A DNA stretch of 64,000 nt from Enterococcus larvae (GTDB taxonomy: Bacteria; Bacillota; Bacilli; Lactobacillales; Enterococcaceae). Numbering within the stretch: the stretch's first letter is position 1; each line of letters begins with the position of its first letter. The notes beneath the pieces were generated by a model. It made no database searches, was not told the origin of the DNA, and saw only the letters and a program-made list of their open reading frames with translations. Positions 16,532 to 26,260 of this stretch are shown in pieces. The position numbers and the translations under genes are program-made. Location of the stretch: positions 1 to 64,000 of the forward strand of contig NZ_JAEDXU010000010.1 of assembly GCF_017830045.1 (NCBI RefSeq), written 5' to 3'.

Positions 16532-16635
16532 CCCTTTAAAGATTCCATCACGTAAAAAACCGCTGCTGTCCCTCGTGCAGGCAAAAAAAATACTTTTTAA
16601 ACTCATTTCTTCCACAGGACTCATCTATAATTGTA
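16532..16635. repeat. Dispersed intergenic element, copy A
   Basis: This stretch begins with CCTTTAAAGATTCC and ends with CATTTCTTCCACAGGACTCA. It resembles 23984-24083, which begins CTTTTAAAGATTCC and ends CATTTCTTTCAGTAGGATTCA. The ends match better than the middle. A partial related segment is seen near 15601-15632 and another near 9748-9800. It may be a small non-coding repeat; no protein is encoded. Confidence 0.45.
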
Positions 16636-16690
16636 CTATTCTTTCTTCTAAGTGCAACTTTTCTACAACTATCACTTAAACAATCAAAAA

Positions 16691-16718
16691 ACAGTCCCTC
16701 ACAACAAGCAGGAACTGT
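16691..16718 (-). terminator. Terminator of the VanZ-like gene
   Basis: ACAGT (16691-16695) plus the following CCT bases pair with AGG and ACTGT (to 16718), with one bulged position. A T run follows on the minus strand. Confidence 0.6.
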
Positions 16719-16726
16719 CTAACATA

Positions 16727-17227
16727 CTATTTCTTCCGACTCTTCCAGCCGATAATCACTAAACACAGAACTGCCGCAGTCAACGCACCGATTGAGTCCA
16801 GTGCAATATCCTGAAACAACGGGGAACGACCGCCCGTAAACATCTGATGCAGCTCATCCAAAGCAGCATAACCTGTAGCCGCCAGCCAAGAAACAATGAC
16901 CGTCAGCCCCAGCTGATTGATTCGAGGCTTCAAGCCAATGACCCAACTTGTTGATAAAAGGAAATACGTTCCAAAGTGAGCACCCTTTCGAATAAAGAAC
17001 TCAATAAAGCTGAAATATCCTCTTGCTTGAATACTTACTTCCTCTGAAGCATAAACAAATGAAATACCACTCAAGCGCTCCTTAAACGGCTCATCAACCA
17101 ATAATCGCTGCAACAGACCAAGCTGAGATTGCTCTTCATAGGTCTGTGAAGAACTGTAGAACAGGATGCCCATAATAATAAATGCTATAACTAAATACAA
17201 ATTGCTATTTTTAAATAAACCTTTCAC
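16727..17227 (-). CDS. VanZ-family membrane protein
   Basis: Predicted membrane protein of 166 residues with four hydrophobic helices. It carries the family pattern FIRKGAHFGTYFLLS, the ALDELHQMFTGGRSPLFQDIALDSIGA motif, and a final helix ending in KSRKK. VanZ relatives are linked to low-level teicoplanin resistance in one vancomycin cluster, but most members are uncharacterised, so no resistance should be inferred. The frame opens at an ATG (17245) without a ribosome-binding site. GAGGTGGGGTGA lies directly before the GTG at 17227, which is chosen. It is divergent from pepF. Confidence 0.85.
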   Translation of the reverse strand: MKGLFKNSNLYLVIAFIIMGILFYSSSQTYEEQSQLGLLQRLLVDEPFKERLSGISFVYASEEVSIQARGYFSFIEFFIRKGAHFGTYFLLSTSWVIGLKPRINQLGLTVIVSWLAATGYAALDELHQMFTGGRSPLFQDIALDSIGALTAAVLCLVIIGWKSRKK

Positions 17228-17330
17228 TTCATCACCCCACCTCATTAATATTAGCCTTTTTCGCTATAAGAAACAATGGGTTTTACGTTATAATAGGTAA
17301 ATAACTACAGAAAAGAAAGAAGGTTGTTTT

Positions 17331-19136
17331 ATGAGCTACTCTCTTACTTGGGATTTAGATAGTATCTTTCCCGGAGGAAGTTCCTCTAAAGAGTTAAAAA
17401 CAAGAATGGAGGAATTGAAAAAACAAGCAAATCAGTATCAGACAAGCATTCGCCAATGGACCATTGACGCTGCGGATAAAGAAAAACAGCTTGAAGCAAT
17501 CATCGCCTTGCAAAGCACTGCAGTAGAAGGATTCAGTCAATGCAGCAGCTATATAAATGCATTGCTGGCTGCCAACACAGGAGATAGTGATGCAAAGGTT
17601 CTGTTAGGTGCTCTCAATGATTTATCTCCTGCTTTACAGCTAGGGGATACGTTACTGAAAAAGAAGCTGACAGAAATCACTGATGCGAATTGGGCGTTAT
17701 TTATTAAGCAGGATTCATTAAAACAACTGGCCTTCCGTCTTGATGAATTGAGAACAGAAGGAAAACGACTTCTTTCAGAAAAAGAAGAAGACATCATCAA
17801 CACCCTCTCACTCAATGGCCTAATTGCTTGGAGTGGGCATTATGACACAATTGTTTCCACACTTACGATTTCTCACACTGAAAAGGATGGCAGCGTGGTA
17901 CAGCTTTCTGCCGGACAAGCCTTTAACCGAATGACCAGTGATCCTGATGAAGCTGTTCGACAGAAATTATTTGAAAAATGGGAAGCCGCATGGCAGGAAA
18001 AATCTCCTTTGCTGGCGGATACATTAAATCATTTAGATGGTTTCCGACTCAGTGACTATCAGCTTCATGGGATCGATGATTTTCTGAGTGAGCCGTTGAC
18101 CTACAACCGAATGAGCGAACAGACCTTGCAAACGATGTGGCAGGTCATTACAGAAAACAAACAGCACTTCATCAATTACCTTACTCGAAAAGCCCAGCTC
18201 TTCGGTAAAGAAAAAATGGACTGGCAGGATCAGGATGCACCAGTCATTCTAGGCAATCTACAAGAGAAAACATTCTCATTTGATCAAGCTGCGGATTTTA
18301 TTCTCGAAAATTTTGAAAAATTCAGTCCTAAAATGGAGCAGTTTGCTAAAGAAGTTTTTGAGAAAAGCTGGATAGAAGCAGAGGATCGCCCTGGAAAGCG
18401 GCCCGGCGGTTATTGTACAGAATTACCTGAAACGAAGGAATCACGAATTTTCATGACCTTTGGCGGTTCAATCAACGAAGTCGCAACCTTAGCGCATGAG
18501 CTGGGACATGCTTTCCACAGCAGTGTGATGTGGGATCTTCCTACACTAAATCGAGATTACGCAATGAATGTCGCTGAAACCGCTAGTACCTTTGCGGAGT
18601 TGATTGTTGCTGATGCTTCTTTAAAAACAGCGAAAACAAAAGAAGAAAAAATCAATTTACTAGATGCAAAGCTGCAAAATGCCAATGCTATGTTTATGAA
18701 TATTCATGCTCGATTCATCTTCGAGAAAAGCTACTACCAAGCAAGAAAAGAAGGCTTACTGACTGAAGAACAAATCACTGAGCTGATGCTTACTGCTCAA
18801 AAAGAAAGTTACCAAGATTCACTAAATCAATACCACCCACATTTCTGGGCAAGCAAGCTGCACTTCTTTATTGATGATGTGCCCTTTTACAATTTCCCAT
18901 ATACCTTCGGCTATCTATTCAGTATGGGTATCTATGCTATTGCACAGCAAAGCGGCGCTGATTTTGAGGATAAATACATTGACTTGCTGCGAGATACAGC
19001 TTCCATGACCTCAGAAGAGCTGGCACAAAAGCATCTGCAGGTGGATCTGACAAAACCGGAATTCTGGCAGCATGCAGTTGACTTAGTGATTGCAGATATC
19101 AATGAGTTCCTTGCATTGACAGAAGAATATAAATAG
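17331..19136 (+). CDS. pepF: Oligoendopeptidase F family M3 metallopeptidase
   Basis: Cytoplasmic zinc oligopeptidase of 601 residues, matching the PepF family length. The zinc-binding and catalytic HELGHAFHS motif lies near residue 388, followed by the third-ligand region NVAETASTFAE about 25 residues later. The C-terminal FYNFPYTFGYLFSMGIYA segment is characteristic of M3B peptidases. AGAAAGAAGG precedes the ATG, and a TATAAT at 17290-17295 may be its -10 box. It probably degrades peptides of roughly 7-17 residues for nutrition or turnover. Confidence 0.95.
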   Translation: MSYSLTWDLDSIFPGGSSSKELKTRMEELKKQANQYQTSIRQWTIDAADKEKQLEAIIALQSTAVEGFSQCSSYINALLAANTGDSDAKVLLGALNDLSPALQLGDTLLKKKLTEITDANWALFIKQDSLKQLAFRLDELRTEGKRLLSEKEEDIINTLSLNGLIAWSGHYDTIVSTLTISHTEKDGSVVQLSAGQAFNRMTSDPDEAVRQKLFEKWEAAWQEKSPLLADTLNHLDGFRLSDYQLHGIDDFLSEPLTYNRMSEQTLQTMWQVITENKQHFINYLTRKAQLFGKEKMDWQDQDAPVILGNLQEKTFSFDQAADFILENFEKFSPKMEQFAKEVFEKSWIEAEDRPGKRPGGYCTELPETKESRIFMTFGGSINEVATLAHELGHAFHSSVMWDLPTLNRDYAMNVAETASTFAELIVADASLKTAKTKEEKINLLDAKLQNANAMFMNIHARFIFEKSYYQARKEGLLTEEQITELMLTAQKESYQDSLNQYHPHFWASKLHFFIDDVPFYNFPYTFGYLFSMGIYAIAQQSGADFEDKYIDLLRDTASMTSEELAQKHLQVDLTKPEFWQHAVDLVIADINEFLALTEEYK

Positions 19137-19142
19137 AGAAAA

Positions 19143-19184
19143 TCAATGCCTGAAAGCTTTCTATGATTAGCTTTCAGGCATTGA
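19143..19184. terminator. Strong hairpin after pepF
   Basis: A perfect 16-bp stem (TCAATGCCTGAAAGCT with its complement) has a 10-nt loop directly after the pepF stop. The plus-strand tail is only weakly T-rich, so efficiency is uncertain. Confidence 0.7.
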
Positions 19185-19296
19185 CTTATTCATCCACCAC
19201 TCTACCTTCAAAGAAATGATAAAACCCCTTTGAAGATCTACCTCTTTCAGAATCAATCATCACTCTCTTTCAGTATTTATTAGATTTAAACAAAAA

Positions 19297-19321
19297 AAGA
19301 TCTGGATGTCTCCAGATCTTT
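19297..19321 (-). terminator. Terminator of the SagA-like gene
   Basis: AAAGATCTGGA and TCCAGATCTTT form an 11-bp stem with a 3-nt loop, followed on the minus strand by a long T run. Confidence 0.85.
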
Positions 19322-19339
19322 TTGATTATTCAATTAAAA

Positions 19340-20644
19340 TTACATACGAACTGCAAAGCTTGGTGTGTAAGAACCTACGTTACCAGTAGTTACACCTTCA
19401 CTTGGGTTAGCCGCATGGATGAAGCCGCCTCCGCCAGTAGCAATTGCTACGTGCCAAGAAGCTCCTGGTGAACCCCAGAAGTATAAGTCTCCTGCTTGTG
19501 CTTCAGATACAGAAATACGAGTTCCTGCACCCTCTTGGGCAACAGTATATCCACCTACATTACGACCTTGAGAAGTCATAAATGCATAATAAACTAGTCC
19601 TGAACAGTCAAAGCTGTTTGGTCCTTTTGCACCCCAAACATATGATTTACCAATTTGTGCTGCCGCAACAGAAACTGCTGAGCCACCAGTTGCAGGTGGT
19701 GCTGGTGTTTCTGGTACTTGCGGTGTTTCCGGTACTTGTGGTGTCTCCGGCACTTGTGGTGTTTCCGGTACTTGCGGTGTTTCTGGTGTTTGCGGTGTTT
19801 CGACTACACCAGTATTTCCAGTATTTGTATTGCCGCTCTCAGTACTAGTTGATGTTCCAGTAGTTGATGAGCTTGTTGTATCTTCAGTAACAACTGCTGT
19901 TTCAGCTGCAATAGCTTGTTCAGCTGCTACTTTCGCTGCTGCTTCTTGTTGTGCTACTAAAGCTCTTTGTGCTTCGGCTTCAGCTTTTTGCTGAACCAAT
20001 GAAGCCTTTTGATCTTCTGCAGTTGCACGTTCCGCTGCAAGACCAGTCTGTAAAATTTCTAAGTCAAGCTGTGCTTTGATGATATCGCCCTTTTGAGCTT
20101 CCAAAGCTACTTGGTTTTCTTCGATTTGTTTTGATTTTTCGTCGTTTTCAGCTTTTTTCGCTTCGACTGCTTGTTGGTCAGTCTTTTGCTGTTGAACTAA
20201 GTCATTATTCGCACCAATGATTGTTGTCATTGCTTGAACACGACTAATAGCATCAGAGAAATTATCTGCTGATAAAATTGCATCCATATAGCTTAGGCTG
20301 CCGTTTACTTGTACGTCACGTGCCTGACCTTGAATAGCTTCTTCACGCTTTTCGATACGTTTTGTTAAATCAGCAATTTCCGTTTCAAGAGTTGCTGTTT
20401 GGTCTCTTAAATCAGTTTGTTGTACTTGCAGCTCGTCTGATTGAACAGCGATTCCTGCAATTTCATTTTGTAAAGAAGCGATCTGTGTTTGTACAGTTGC
20501 TTCCTGTGTTTTCAATCCGCTAATTTTTTGGTCCTGCTGTTGGATGTTCGAATCAACGTCATCCGCAAACACCGTTGTAGAAGGTCCAATTGTTGAAAGT
20601 ACTAATGAGCTTAACATCAGCATTGGTATAACACTTTTCTTCAC
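19340..20644 (-). CDS. sagA: SagA-like secreted NlpC/P60 peptidoglycan hydrolase
   Basis: Secreted 434-residue protein. It has an N-terminal signal peptide (cleavage likely after TVFA, about residue 27), a long coiled-coil region (about 35-245), a Ser/Thr/Gly-rich stretch, a PETPQV repeat linker (about 280-315), and a C-terminal NlpC/P60 domain. The catalytic Cys lies in SFDCSGLVYYAF and the His in WHVAIATGGGGFIHA. This architecture matches enterococcal SagA, a DL-endopeptidase that trims peptidoglycan. It starts with GTG, supported by GGAGG eight bases upstream. It lies downstream of a paralogue and mreCD, the same context as streptococcal pcsB. Confidence 0.9.
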   Translation of the reverse strand: MKKSVIPMLMLSSLVLSTIGPSTTVFADDVDSNIQQQDQKISGLKTQEATVQTQIASLQNEIAGIAVQSDELQVQQTDLRDQTATLETEIADLTKRIEKREEAIQGQARDVQVNGSLSYMDAILSADNFSDAISRVQAMTTIIGANNDLVQQQKTDQQAVEAKKAENDEKSKQIEENQVALEAQKGDIIKAQLDLEILQTGLAAERATAEDQKASLVQQKAEAEAQRALVAQQEAAAKVAAEQAIAAETAVVTEDTTSSSTTGTSTSTESGNTNTGNTGVVETPQTPETPQVPETPQVPETPQVPETPQVPETPAPPATGGSAVSVAAAQIGKSYVWGAKGPNSFDCSGLVYYAFMTSQGRNVGGYTVAQEGAGTRISVSEAQAGDLYFWGSPGASWHVAIATGGGGFIHAANPSEGVTTGNVGSYTPSFAVRM

Positions 20645-20676
20645 TATTCATTCCTCCGACAAATTATTTAAAGTTA

Positions 20677-20705
20677 ACTATAACAGTAAAAAATTCTTTT
20701 TTCAA
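20677..20705 (-). promoter_or_regulatory. Promoter of the SagA-like gene
   Basis: TTGAAA (20700-20705) and TATAGT (20677-20682) on the minus strand are 17 bp apart, with a leader of about 30 nt. It suggests the gene is transcribed separately from its paralogue. Confidence 0.65.
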
Positions 20706-20867
20706 TTAATGACTTCATCAGTTTAACATATTCCTATGTCACAGAGATAATAGAAATATTACAAAAGTGTTTCAAATCAAATAAATAAGCAAAAATCTTC
20801 ATATATCAACATTTATCGATTATTTTTCTTAAACAGGATGTGGTATCTTTTTCGAAAAAACAAGATG

Positions 20868-20993
20868 GAACAAAAGCAGCTCCTACGGTTCTCACTATGC
20901 TCTGCTTCGTTCCTCAACATATATAGAGTTTGTTCCGCCGTTTATTCGGATTAAAGGAATCAAAAAGTGTGGGAGCAGATTCCTGTCCCACAC
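20868..20993 (-). repeat. Dispersed GTGGGAC-type intergenic repeat with terminator
   Basis: The minus strand reads a GTGTGGGA...TCCCACAC stem (20967-20993) followed by a T run, which acts as terminator of the gene ending at 21015. After it come ATCCGAATAAACGGCG and, near its far end, GTAGGAGCTGC. The same order of GTGGGAC hairpin and ATCCGAATAAACGGCG is found at 28184-28235 in the other orientation. Confidence 0.6.
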
Positions 20994-21014
20994 TCGTTTA
21001 TTCATCGTTATGAG

Positions 21015-22310
21015 TTATCCTGGAAAACGCCAAACCACTGCTCTAAAGTTAGCAGGTGGTGCCGGTGTCCAGCCCTTTGTTGTTGATACATAACCTGATC
21101 CGCCAGGGTTGTTGGCTTCCACGATATGAAGTGTCCCATTGCTGACGCCTACGATCAATACCGTATGAACGCCGCCGATCCAGCCTTCCGGAGTATAAAT
21201 GTTTTCATACTGAATGACGTCTCCCGGTTTTATTTCAGATAAAGATACTTGCGTTGCACCAGATGCTGAATAGCCGCTATGAGGTCCGCCTACTGCAAAA
21301 TTGATGCCGCCTGCGTTCAACCACCGACGAACTGATACCAGACATTCGCCTTGTGCGCCCCACCCGGTCGGATAGCTGTTGCCTACATCGGCTAAGGCTG
21401 CACTGATTGCTGCTTGCTTCGCAGAAGAAACTTCTCCTGCACTTTCAGGTATAGAAACATCGGCTCCATTGCTGCCGCCTGTAGAAGTTGACTGTTCAGG
21501 GGTGACGATTGTTGATGTTGTTCCATCTTCTTCGATCACATTGGTTCTAGTTGTCTGCGCTAGAATCTCCTGAGCAAGTCGTTCTGCTTCTTCTTGCTTT
21601 TTCTTTTGTGCAGCTTGTTCTTCTTCTAATTTCTTTTCAGCCGCTTCTTTTTGCGAGATATATTCAGATTTTTTACTTTCTTCTGTTGCACGTTGCGCTT
21701 CTAATTCGTTTTTCGCAATTTCTTGTTGAAGCTTCAATGTGTCCAAAGAATCCTGTTTATCGTTCAAATCTTTTTCCGCTTTTTCCAAAGCTGAAATCTG
21801 ACCTTCAACTACTTCAGTCTTCTCTTCTACTGTCCCTTTATCTGTAGTTTGCTGCTCTAACAAATCGTTGTTGGCATTTACCAATGTGGTAAGTCCTTGT
21901 ACTTTTGTCAATGCATCAGAAATAGATTCAGAGTTCAACAAAACTTCAAGATAGCTTGTTCCATTTCCGCTGACTTGAACATCTCTTGCTTGTTTTTGCA
22001 TCTGCACATCTCTTTTTTGAATTCGAACATTCAAATCAGAGATTTCATTGTAAAGAGACTTGATTTCCTCAGTCAAAAGATCTTTCGTATCTGAAAGCTC
22101 ATCGATTTTATCCGCAGTTGTATTCAACTCATCTTCGATTTCCGCTAATGCAGTTTCCGCTTCTGCTTCTTTTGTTTTCAAGTCATTTATTTTTTGATCC
22201 TGTTCTTTGATTTGCGTGTCGTAATCTGTTGCTTCCACAGACACTGGCAGGCTCACAGCTGTTAATACCAGCGAACAAACCATCAAAGTGGATAAGAGAT
22301 TCTTTTTCAC
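21015..22310 (-). CDS. PcsB/SagA-like secreted protein with a CHAP-like catalytic domain
   Basis: Secreted 431-residue protein with a signal peptide (VSVEA boundary, about residue 27) and a coiled-coil domain that aligns in pattern with the SagA-like paralogue (shared KQARDVQVSGN-type segment and QEAAEKK-type repeats). The C-terminal domain is different: GWGAQGECLVSVRRWL supplies a candidate catalytic Cys and GVHTVLIVGV a candidate His, as in CHAP amidases/endopeptidases. Start is GTG with GGAGG nine bases upstream. It lies directly after mreD. The enzymatic specificity cannot be read from the sequence, and the CHAP call is by motif only. Confidence 0.8.
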   Translation of the reverse strand: MKKNLLSTLMVCSLVLTAVSLPVSVEATDYDTQIKEQDQKINDLKTKEAEAETALAEIEDELNTTADKIDELSDTKDLLTEEIKSLYNEISDLNVRIQKRDVQMQKQARDVQVSGNGTSYLEVLLNSESISDALTKVQGLTTLVNANNDLLEQQTTDKGTVEEKTEVVEGQISALEKAEKDLNDKQDSLDTLKLQQEIAKNELEAQRATEESKKSEYISQKEAAEKKLEEEQAAQKKKQEEAERLAQEILAQTTRTNVIEEDGTTSTIVTPEQSTSTGGSNGADVSIPESAGEVSSAKQAAISAALADVGNSYPTGWGAQGECLVSVRRWLNAGGINFAVGGPHSGYSASGATQVSLSEIKPGDVIQYENIYTPEGWIGGVHTVLIVGVSNGTLHIVEANNPGGSGYVSTTKGWTPAPPANFRAVVWRFPG

Positions 22311-22505
22311 TAATTTATTCCTCCGAATTTATGTATAAGTATGTATGTTTTCAACTTCTTCATCTAATTTCCAGTTCACAACACTCAAATTGTAACACAG
22401 ATTTATGTCATCTATATAAAAGTAATGTTACAAAACTGTTTCAACAACTTTTTTAAAATAACAAATATTATAGAATAAAAACCGAAAAACATAACAAAAA
22501 AGAGA

Positions 22506-23015
22506 CTACTTTGTAGAAAATAGCCTCTTCATTGGATAGAAAAATAACACGAATATCAACATATTAAATAGCAGTGTAGGCCCCAGCACCCTCGTCACGA
22601 ATATGATTGGTCCGACGTTAGATAGATGGAAAATCACCTGCAGCGCAACTGCAATCAACTCATAGCTGGTAACGAATATAACCATCCCAAAGAAAGCAGT
22701 GGGAATATTTGTTTCCACGATTCCCTGAAACGTATACATGAGCATCACAGTAGCAACTAAGGCAACTGTGTAGATTCCCAGCACACCTAAATAATAACTG
22801 TCGCAAATCAGTCCGATGATAAGGGAACTGACGATTACATAACCTTTGGACAAATTTGGAATGAGCAATAAATAGGCTAAAAGCAAAAGATGAACACTTG
22901 GATAATAAATATTATCCAGTATGTTTTCTGCTCCCATTGTCAACTGACCGTCAATCAGCAGCAATAGAAAGAAAATAGCAGGCGCAAAGTATTTTACTTT
23001 TTCCTTTGGAATCAT
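22506..23015 (-). CDS. mreD: Rod shape-determining protein MreD
   Basis: Hydrophobic 169-residue membrane protein with about five helices, including YYPSVHLLLLAYLLLIPNLSKG and a C-terminal MLIFVLFFYPMKRLF. MreD acts with MreC in the elongasome that organises side-wall or peripheral peptidoglycan synthesis. The ATG overlaps the mreC stop by four bases, so the genes are coupled. Position mreC-mreD followed by PcsB-like genes is conserved in streptococci and enterococci. Confidence 0.9.
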   Translation of the reverse strand: MIPKEKVKYFAPAIFFLLLLIDGQLTMGAENILDNIYYPSVHLLLLAYLLLIPNLSKGYVIVSSLIIGLICDSYYLGVLGIYTVALVATVMLMYTFQGIVETNIPTAFFGMVIFVTSYELIAVALQVIFHLSNVGPIIFVTRVLGPTLLFNMLIFVLFFYPMKRLFSTK

Positions 23016-23869
23016 TCATTTCCCCCTGCCGATCTTTGAATAATTGTCACAACTTTAAAATCATCTAAATCCGCATATGGTTTAACATAAACTTCTCGAT
23101 CTAAGCCATATAAATCCGGTTCAACCTTCTCAACAGTTCCTATTGGTAAATTGGCTGGTGAGTTCCCCCCTAATCCGGAGGTTTGAACTACTGCCCCAAC
23201 CTTGATTTCCGTATTACCAGTAAGCTGCGTAGCAACCAGCATTTGTTCCTTTTCATCGTATTCCTTCAATAATCCATATGAGTCATCATTTTCAGAACTA
23301 ACTCGTACAGGAAAATGATTGGAGTTTTGATTTTTTGATGTAAGCAGCTCCACTTTTGATGAGAGGGTATTGACTTCGATCACTCGACCAATCAAGCCCT
23401 TTTGAGACATGACTGCCATATTGACTTCAATGCCGTCTGCACTTCCTTTGTCGACGACCATGATATCCTGCCATGTATCCGGCGAGCGAGTAATGACATT
23501 CGCTGTGACCTTTTCATAATCTGTCAGCGTTTCGTTCAGCTCAAGCTCTGCTTTCAACGCATCGATTTCTTTCTGGTAATTATCATTTTGAATAGCCAGA
23601 TCATTGTAGCTATCAATCTTGGTCTTTAAACGTTGATTTTCATCATATGTATTAAAAAGATCCGACAAAGAAGTCAGGCTTCCGGCAACTGCTTTAGCCG
23701 GTGCTGAAATCATCTTGTCCACGAGTCCGACTCCGTCATTTACAACAGATTGAACGGGATTATTTTTTCCTCCTGCTCGTTGTGCGGCAGTTAGACTGAT
23801 TACAATAACAACGATAATTACTAATATCAAAGTAATGATTATATTTTTATTTGGGTTGAATTTTTTCAC
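23012..23869 (-). CDS. mreC: Rod shape-determining protein MreC
   Basis: 285-residue protein with an N-terminal membrane anchor (about residues 9-27), a coiled coil (LKTKIDSYNDLAIQNDNYQKEIDALKAEL region, about 82-112) and the beta-rich MreC domain. That domain includes DTWQDIMVVDKGSADGI, GLIGRV and the C-terminal GLDREVYVKPYADLDDFKVVTII. It scaffolds cell-wall synthesis enzymes outside the membrane. The start codon is GTG, supported by GAGGTG eight bases before. No promoter was pinned down upstream; a dispersed repeat fills that spacer. Confidence 0.93.
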   Translation of the reverse strand: MKKFNPNKNIIITLILVIIVVIVISLTAAQRAGGKNNPVQSVVNDGVGLVDKMISAPAKAVAGSLTSLSDLFNTYDENQRLKTKIDSYNDLAIQNDNYQKEIDALKAELELNETLTDYEKVTANVITRSPDTWQDIMVVDKGSADGIEVNMAVMSQKGLIGRVIEVNTLSSKVELLTSKNQNSNHFPVRVSSENDDSYGLLKEYDEKEQMLVATQLTGNTEIKVGAVVQTSGLGGNSPANLPIGTVEKVEPDLYGLDREVYVKPYADLDDFKVVTIIQRSAGGNE

Positions 23870-23983
23870 TACGACACCTCAGATAGTCTTCAAACTGATA
23901 GCATTAATTTTACCACTAATTCACTGTAAACAAAAGAGGCGCAAGCGCTCTTTAACTTTTTTTATCATTTTTTACTATATGAA

Positions 23984-24083
23984 ACCTTTTAAAGATTCCT
24001 CATACGAAAAATGACCGTTGATCCAAGTGTCTAACAAAGGAAATAAAATTAATTGTCATTTCTTTCAGTAGGATTCATATATA
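23984..24083. repeat. Dispersed intergenic element, copy B
   Basis: This element in the pnp-mreC gap shares both ends with the segment at 16532-16635 (TTTAAAGATTCC at one end, TTTCTT-CA-AGGA-TCAT at the other). The 24030-24083 part also resembles 9748-9800. It is non-coding. Confidence 0.45.
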
Positions 24084-24086
24084 AGG

Positions 24087-24127
24087 AAAAACGAACAGGT
24101 TGTTTGCTGCTGCACCCATTCGTTTTT
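24087..24127 (-). terminator. Terminator of pnp
   Basis: AAAAACGAA (24087-24095) and TTCGTTTTT (24119-24127) form a stem whose minus-strand right side ends in T residues, about 25 bp after the pnp stop codon. Confidence 0.65.
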
Positions 24128-24151
24128 CAGATAATCAAATCTTTTTAATAT

Positions 24152-26260
24152 TTATTTATTTTCTTCGTTCAACAATGCTTTTCTTGAAACGTTGACACGA
24201 CCTTGCTTGTCGATTTCTGTTACTTTTACAAGCACTTCATCGCCAAGCTTCACAACGTCTTCCACGTTATTTACACGTTCATTTGCAAGCTGAGAAATAT
24301 GAACCAGTCCATCTTTTCCTTTGATCAGGTTAACGAATGCGCCGAATTTTTCAATTCGAACAACTTTCCCTAAGTAGACTTGACCAACTTCAACTTCTTT
24401 TGTCAGCTCTTCAATGATCTTGATTGCTTTTTTGATCATATCTGCATCGGCAGAAGCGATACTTACGTTACCTTCTTGATCGATGTCGATCTTCACGCCA
24501 GTTTCATCGATGATACCATTGATCGTTTCTCCACCTTTACCAATCACATCCTTGATCTTAGCTGGTTTGATTTGGATCATTTCGATCTTCGGTGCGTACT
24601 GGCTAAGCTCTTCACGAGGTGCACTCAGAGTTGATGTCAGCTCAGCAAGAATTTCCATACGGGCTTTCTTCGCTTGAGTCAATGCCTCTGTCAGGATTTG
24701 CTCAGTGATCCCTTGAATCTTGATATCCATCTGCAATGCAGTGATCCCGTCTTTTGTTCCGGCAACCTTGAAGTCCATGTCGCCCAAGTGGTCTTCAAGT
24801 CCTTGAATATCTGTCAAAATAGTATAATTTTCTCCATCACTAACCAAGCCCATGGCGATACCTGCGACTGGTGCTTTGATTGGTACACCTGCATCCATCA
24901 ATGCCAGAATACCAGCACAGATACTTGCTTGTGAAGAAGAACCATTTGATTCCAGCACTTCAGAAACTACACGAATTGTGTAAGGGAAATCTGCTTCATC
25001 TGGAATAACCTGTGCCATTGCACGCTCACCCAATGCTCCATGTCCGATTTCACGACGCCCAGGAGAACCGGCGCGGCCTGTTGAACCTACAGAGAACTGA
25101 GGGAAATTGTAATGGTGAATGAATCGCTTGCTGTCTTCCACACCTAAACCATCAATGATTTGGTGTTCACCCAATGGTGCTAAGGTACATACTGACAACG
25201 CTTGTGTTTGTCCACGTGTGAACAGGCCTGAACCATGTACACGAGGTAAAATTCCTACTTCTGAGGCAAGTGGACGGATTTCATCCAATTTACGGCCGTC
25301 AGGACGGATTTTATCGATTGTGATCAGCTCACGCACAACATCTTTTTCAAGATCTTCAGCGATTTGCTTCACTTCTTTAGTTATCTGATCCAACTCATCT
25401 GAATCAGCGAATTTTTCAGCGTAAACTTCTTTTACTTGGTCTTTAACAGCGTCGATGTTGTCCTCACGGGCAAGCTTTTCTTCTGTCATTACAGCTTCTT
25501 TCATCGTACCATAGTATGCATCGAAAATTTCTTTTTTCAAATCCGCATCTACTTGTAAAAGCTTCACTTCCATCTTAGGTTTACCGACTGCTGCGACGAT
25601 TTCTTCTTGGAAAGCAACCAACTCTTTGATTGCATCAAAACCGAACAACAATGCACCAAGCATATCTTCTTCAGATACTTCTTTAGCACCACTCTCAACC
25701 ATGTTGATAGCTTTTTTCGTACCGGCAACTGTCAGTTCGATATCAGTCTTTTCAGACTGTTCAATCGTTGGATTCAATACATATTCGCCATCCACACGAC
25801 CAACATTCACACCGGCAATTGGTCCCGCAAACGGGATATCTGAAATTGCCAATGCTAGAGAAGAACCAAACATTGCAGCCATTTCCGGCGTACAATCCTG
25901 TTCCACACTCATCACAACGTTTGTGATCTGCACTTCGTTACGGAAGCCTTCCGCAAACATCGGACGAATCGGACGGTCAATCAGACGAGCTGTCAAGGTT
26001 GCACGCTCACTTGGACGACCTTCACGCTTGATGAATCCTCCTGGGATTTTACCAACTGCGTACATTTTTTCTTCATAGTTCACTGTCAACGGGAAAAAGT
26101 CAAAATCTCTTGCATCTTTAGAGGCAACAGCTGCACTCAATACGACTGTGTCGCCATAGCGAACCAATACCGCACCATTTGCCTGTTTTGCCATTTGACC
26201 AATCTCGACCTGCAGAGGGCGACCGCCCCAAGTGGTTTTAAATACTTGTTTCTCTGACAT
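24152..26260 (-). CDS. pnp: Polyribonucleotide nucleotidyltransferase (PNPase)
   Basis: 3'-5' phosphorolytic exoribonuclease of 702 residues. The two RNase PH domains are seen, with [31 protein letters not shown] in the first and [21 protein letters not shown] in the second. A KH domain follows ([21 protein letters not shown], about 563-583), then an S1 domain ([20 protein letters not shown]...GLVHISQL, about 620-670). AAGGAGATTTTTT precedes the ATG. It lies downstream of rpsO, an order widespread in bacteria, but here 450 bp with strong hairpins intervene. Confidence 0.97.
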   Translation of the reverse strand: MSEKQVFKTTWGGRPLQVEIGQMAKQANGAVLVRYGDTVVLSAAVASKDARDFDFFPLTVNYEEKMYAVGKIPGGFIKREGRPSERATLTARLIDRPIRPMFAEGFRNEVQITNVVMSVEQDCTPEMAAMFGSSLALAISDIPFAGPIAGVNVGRVDGEYVLNPTIEQSEKTDIELTVAGTKKAINMVESGAKEVSEEDMLGALLFGFDAIKELVAFQEEIVAAVGKPKMEVKLLQVDADLKKEIFDAYYGTMKEAVMTEEKLAREDNIDAVKDQVKEVYAEKFADSDELDQITKEVKQIAEDLEKDVVRELITIDKIRPDGRKLDEIRPLASEVGILPRVHGSGLFTRGQTQALSVCTLAPLGEHQIIDGLGVEDSKRFIHHYNFPQFSVGSTGRAGSPGRREIGHGALGERAMAQVIPDEADFPYTIRVVSEVLESNGSSSQASICAGILALMDAGVPIKAPVAGIAMGLVSDGENYTILTDIQGLEDHLGDMDFKVAGTKDGITALQMDIKIQGITEQILTEALTQAKKARMEILAELTSTLSAPREELSQYAPKIEMIQIKPAKIKDVIGKGGETINGIIDETGVKIDIDQEGNVSIASADADMIKKAIKIIEELTKEVEVGQVYLGKVVRIEKFGAFVNLIKGKDGLVHISQLANERVNNVEDVVKLGDEVLVKVTEIDKQGRVNVSRKALLNEENK

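Noticed and set aside
16727-17227. VanZ-like gene as a glycopeptide-resistance determinant
   Set aside because: No van ligase, racemase or sensor genes are present; VanZ-domain proteins are common housekeeping membrane proteins.
19680-19800. Short tandem repeat (about 24 bp units) that could suggest a CRISPR-like array
   Set aside because: It is the coding repeat for PETPQV linker units in the SagA-like protein, with no unique spacers.
25626-26078. 150-codon plus-strand frame opposite pnp
   Set aside because: Antisense shadow of a highly conserved gene, no ribosome-binding site.
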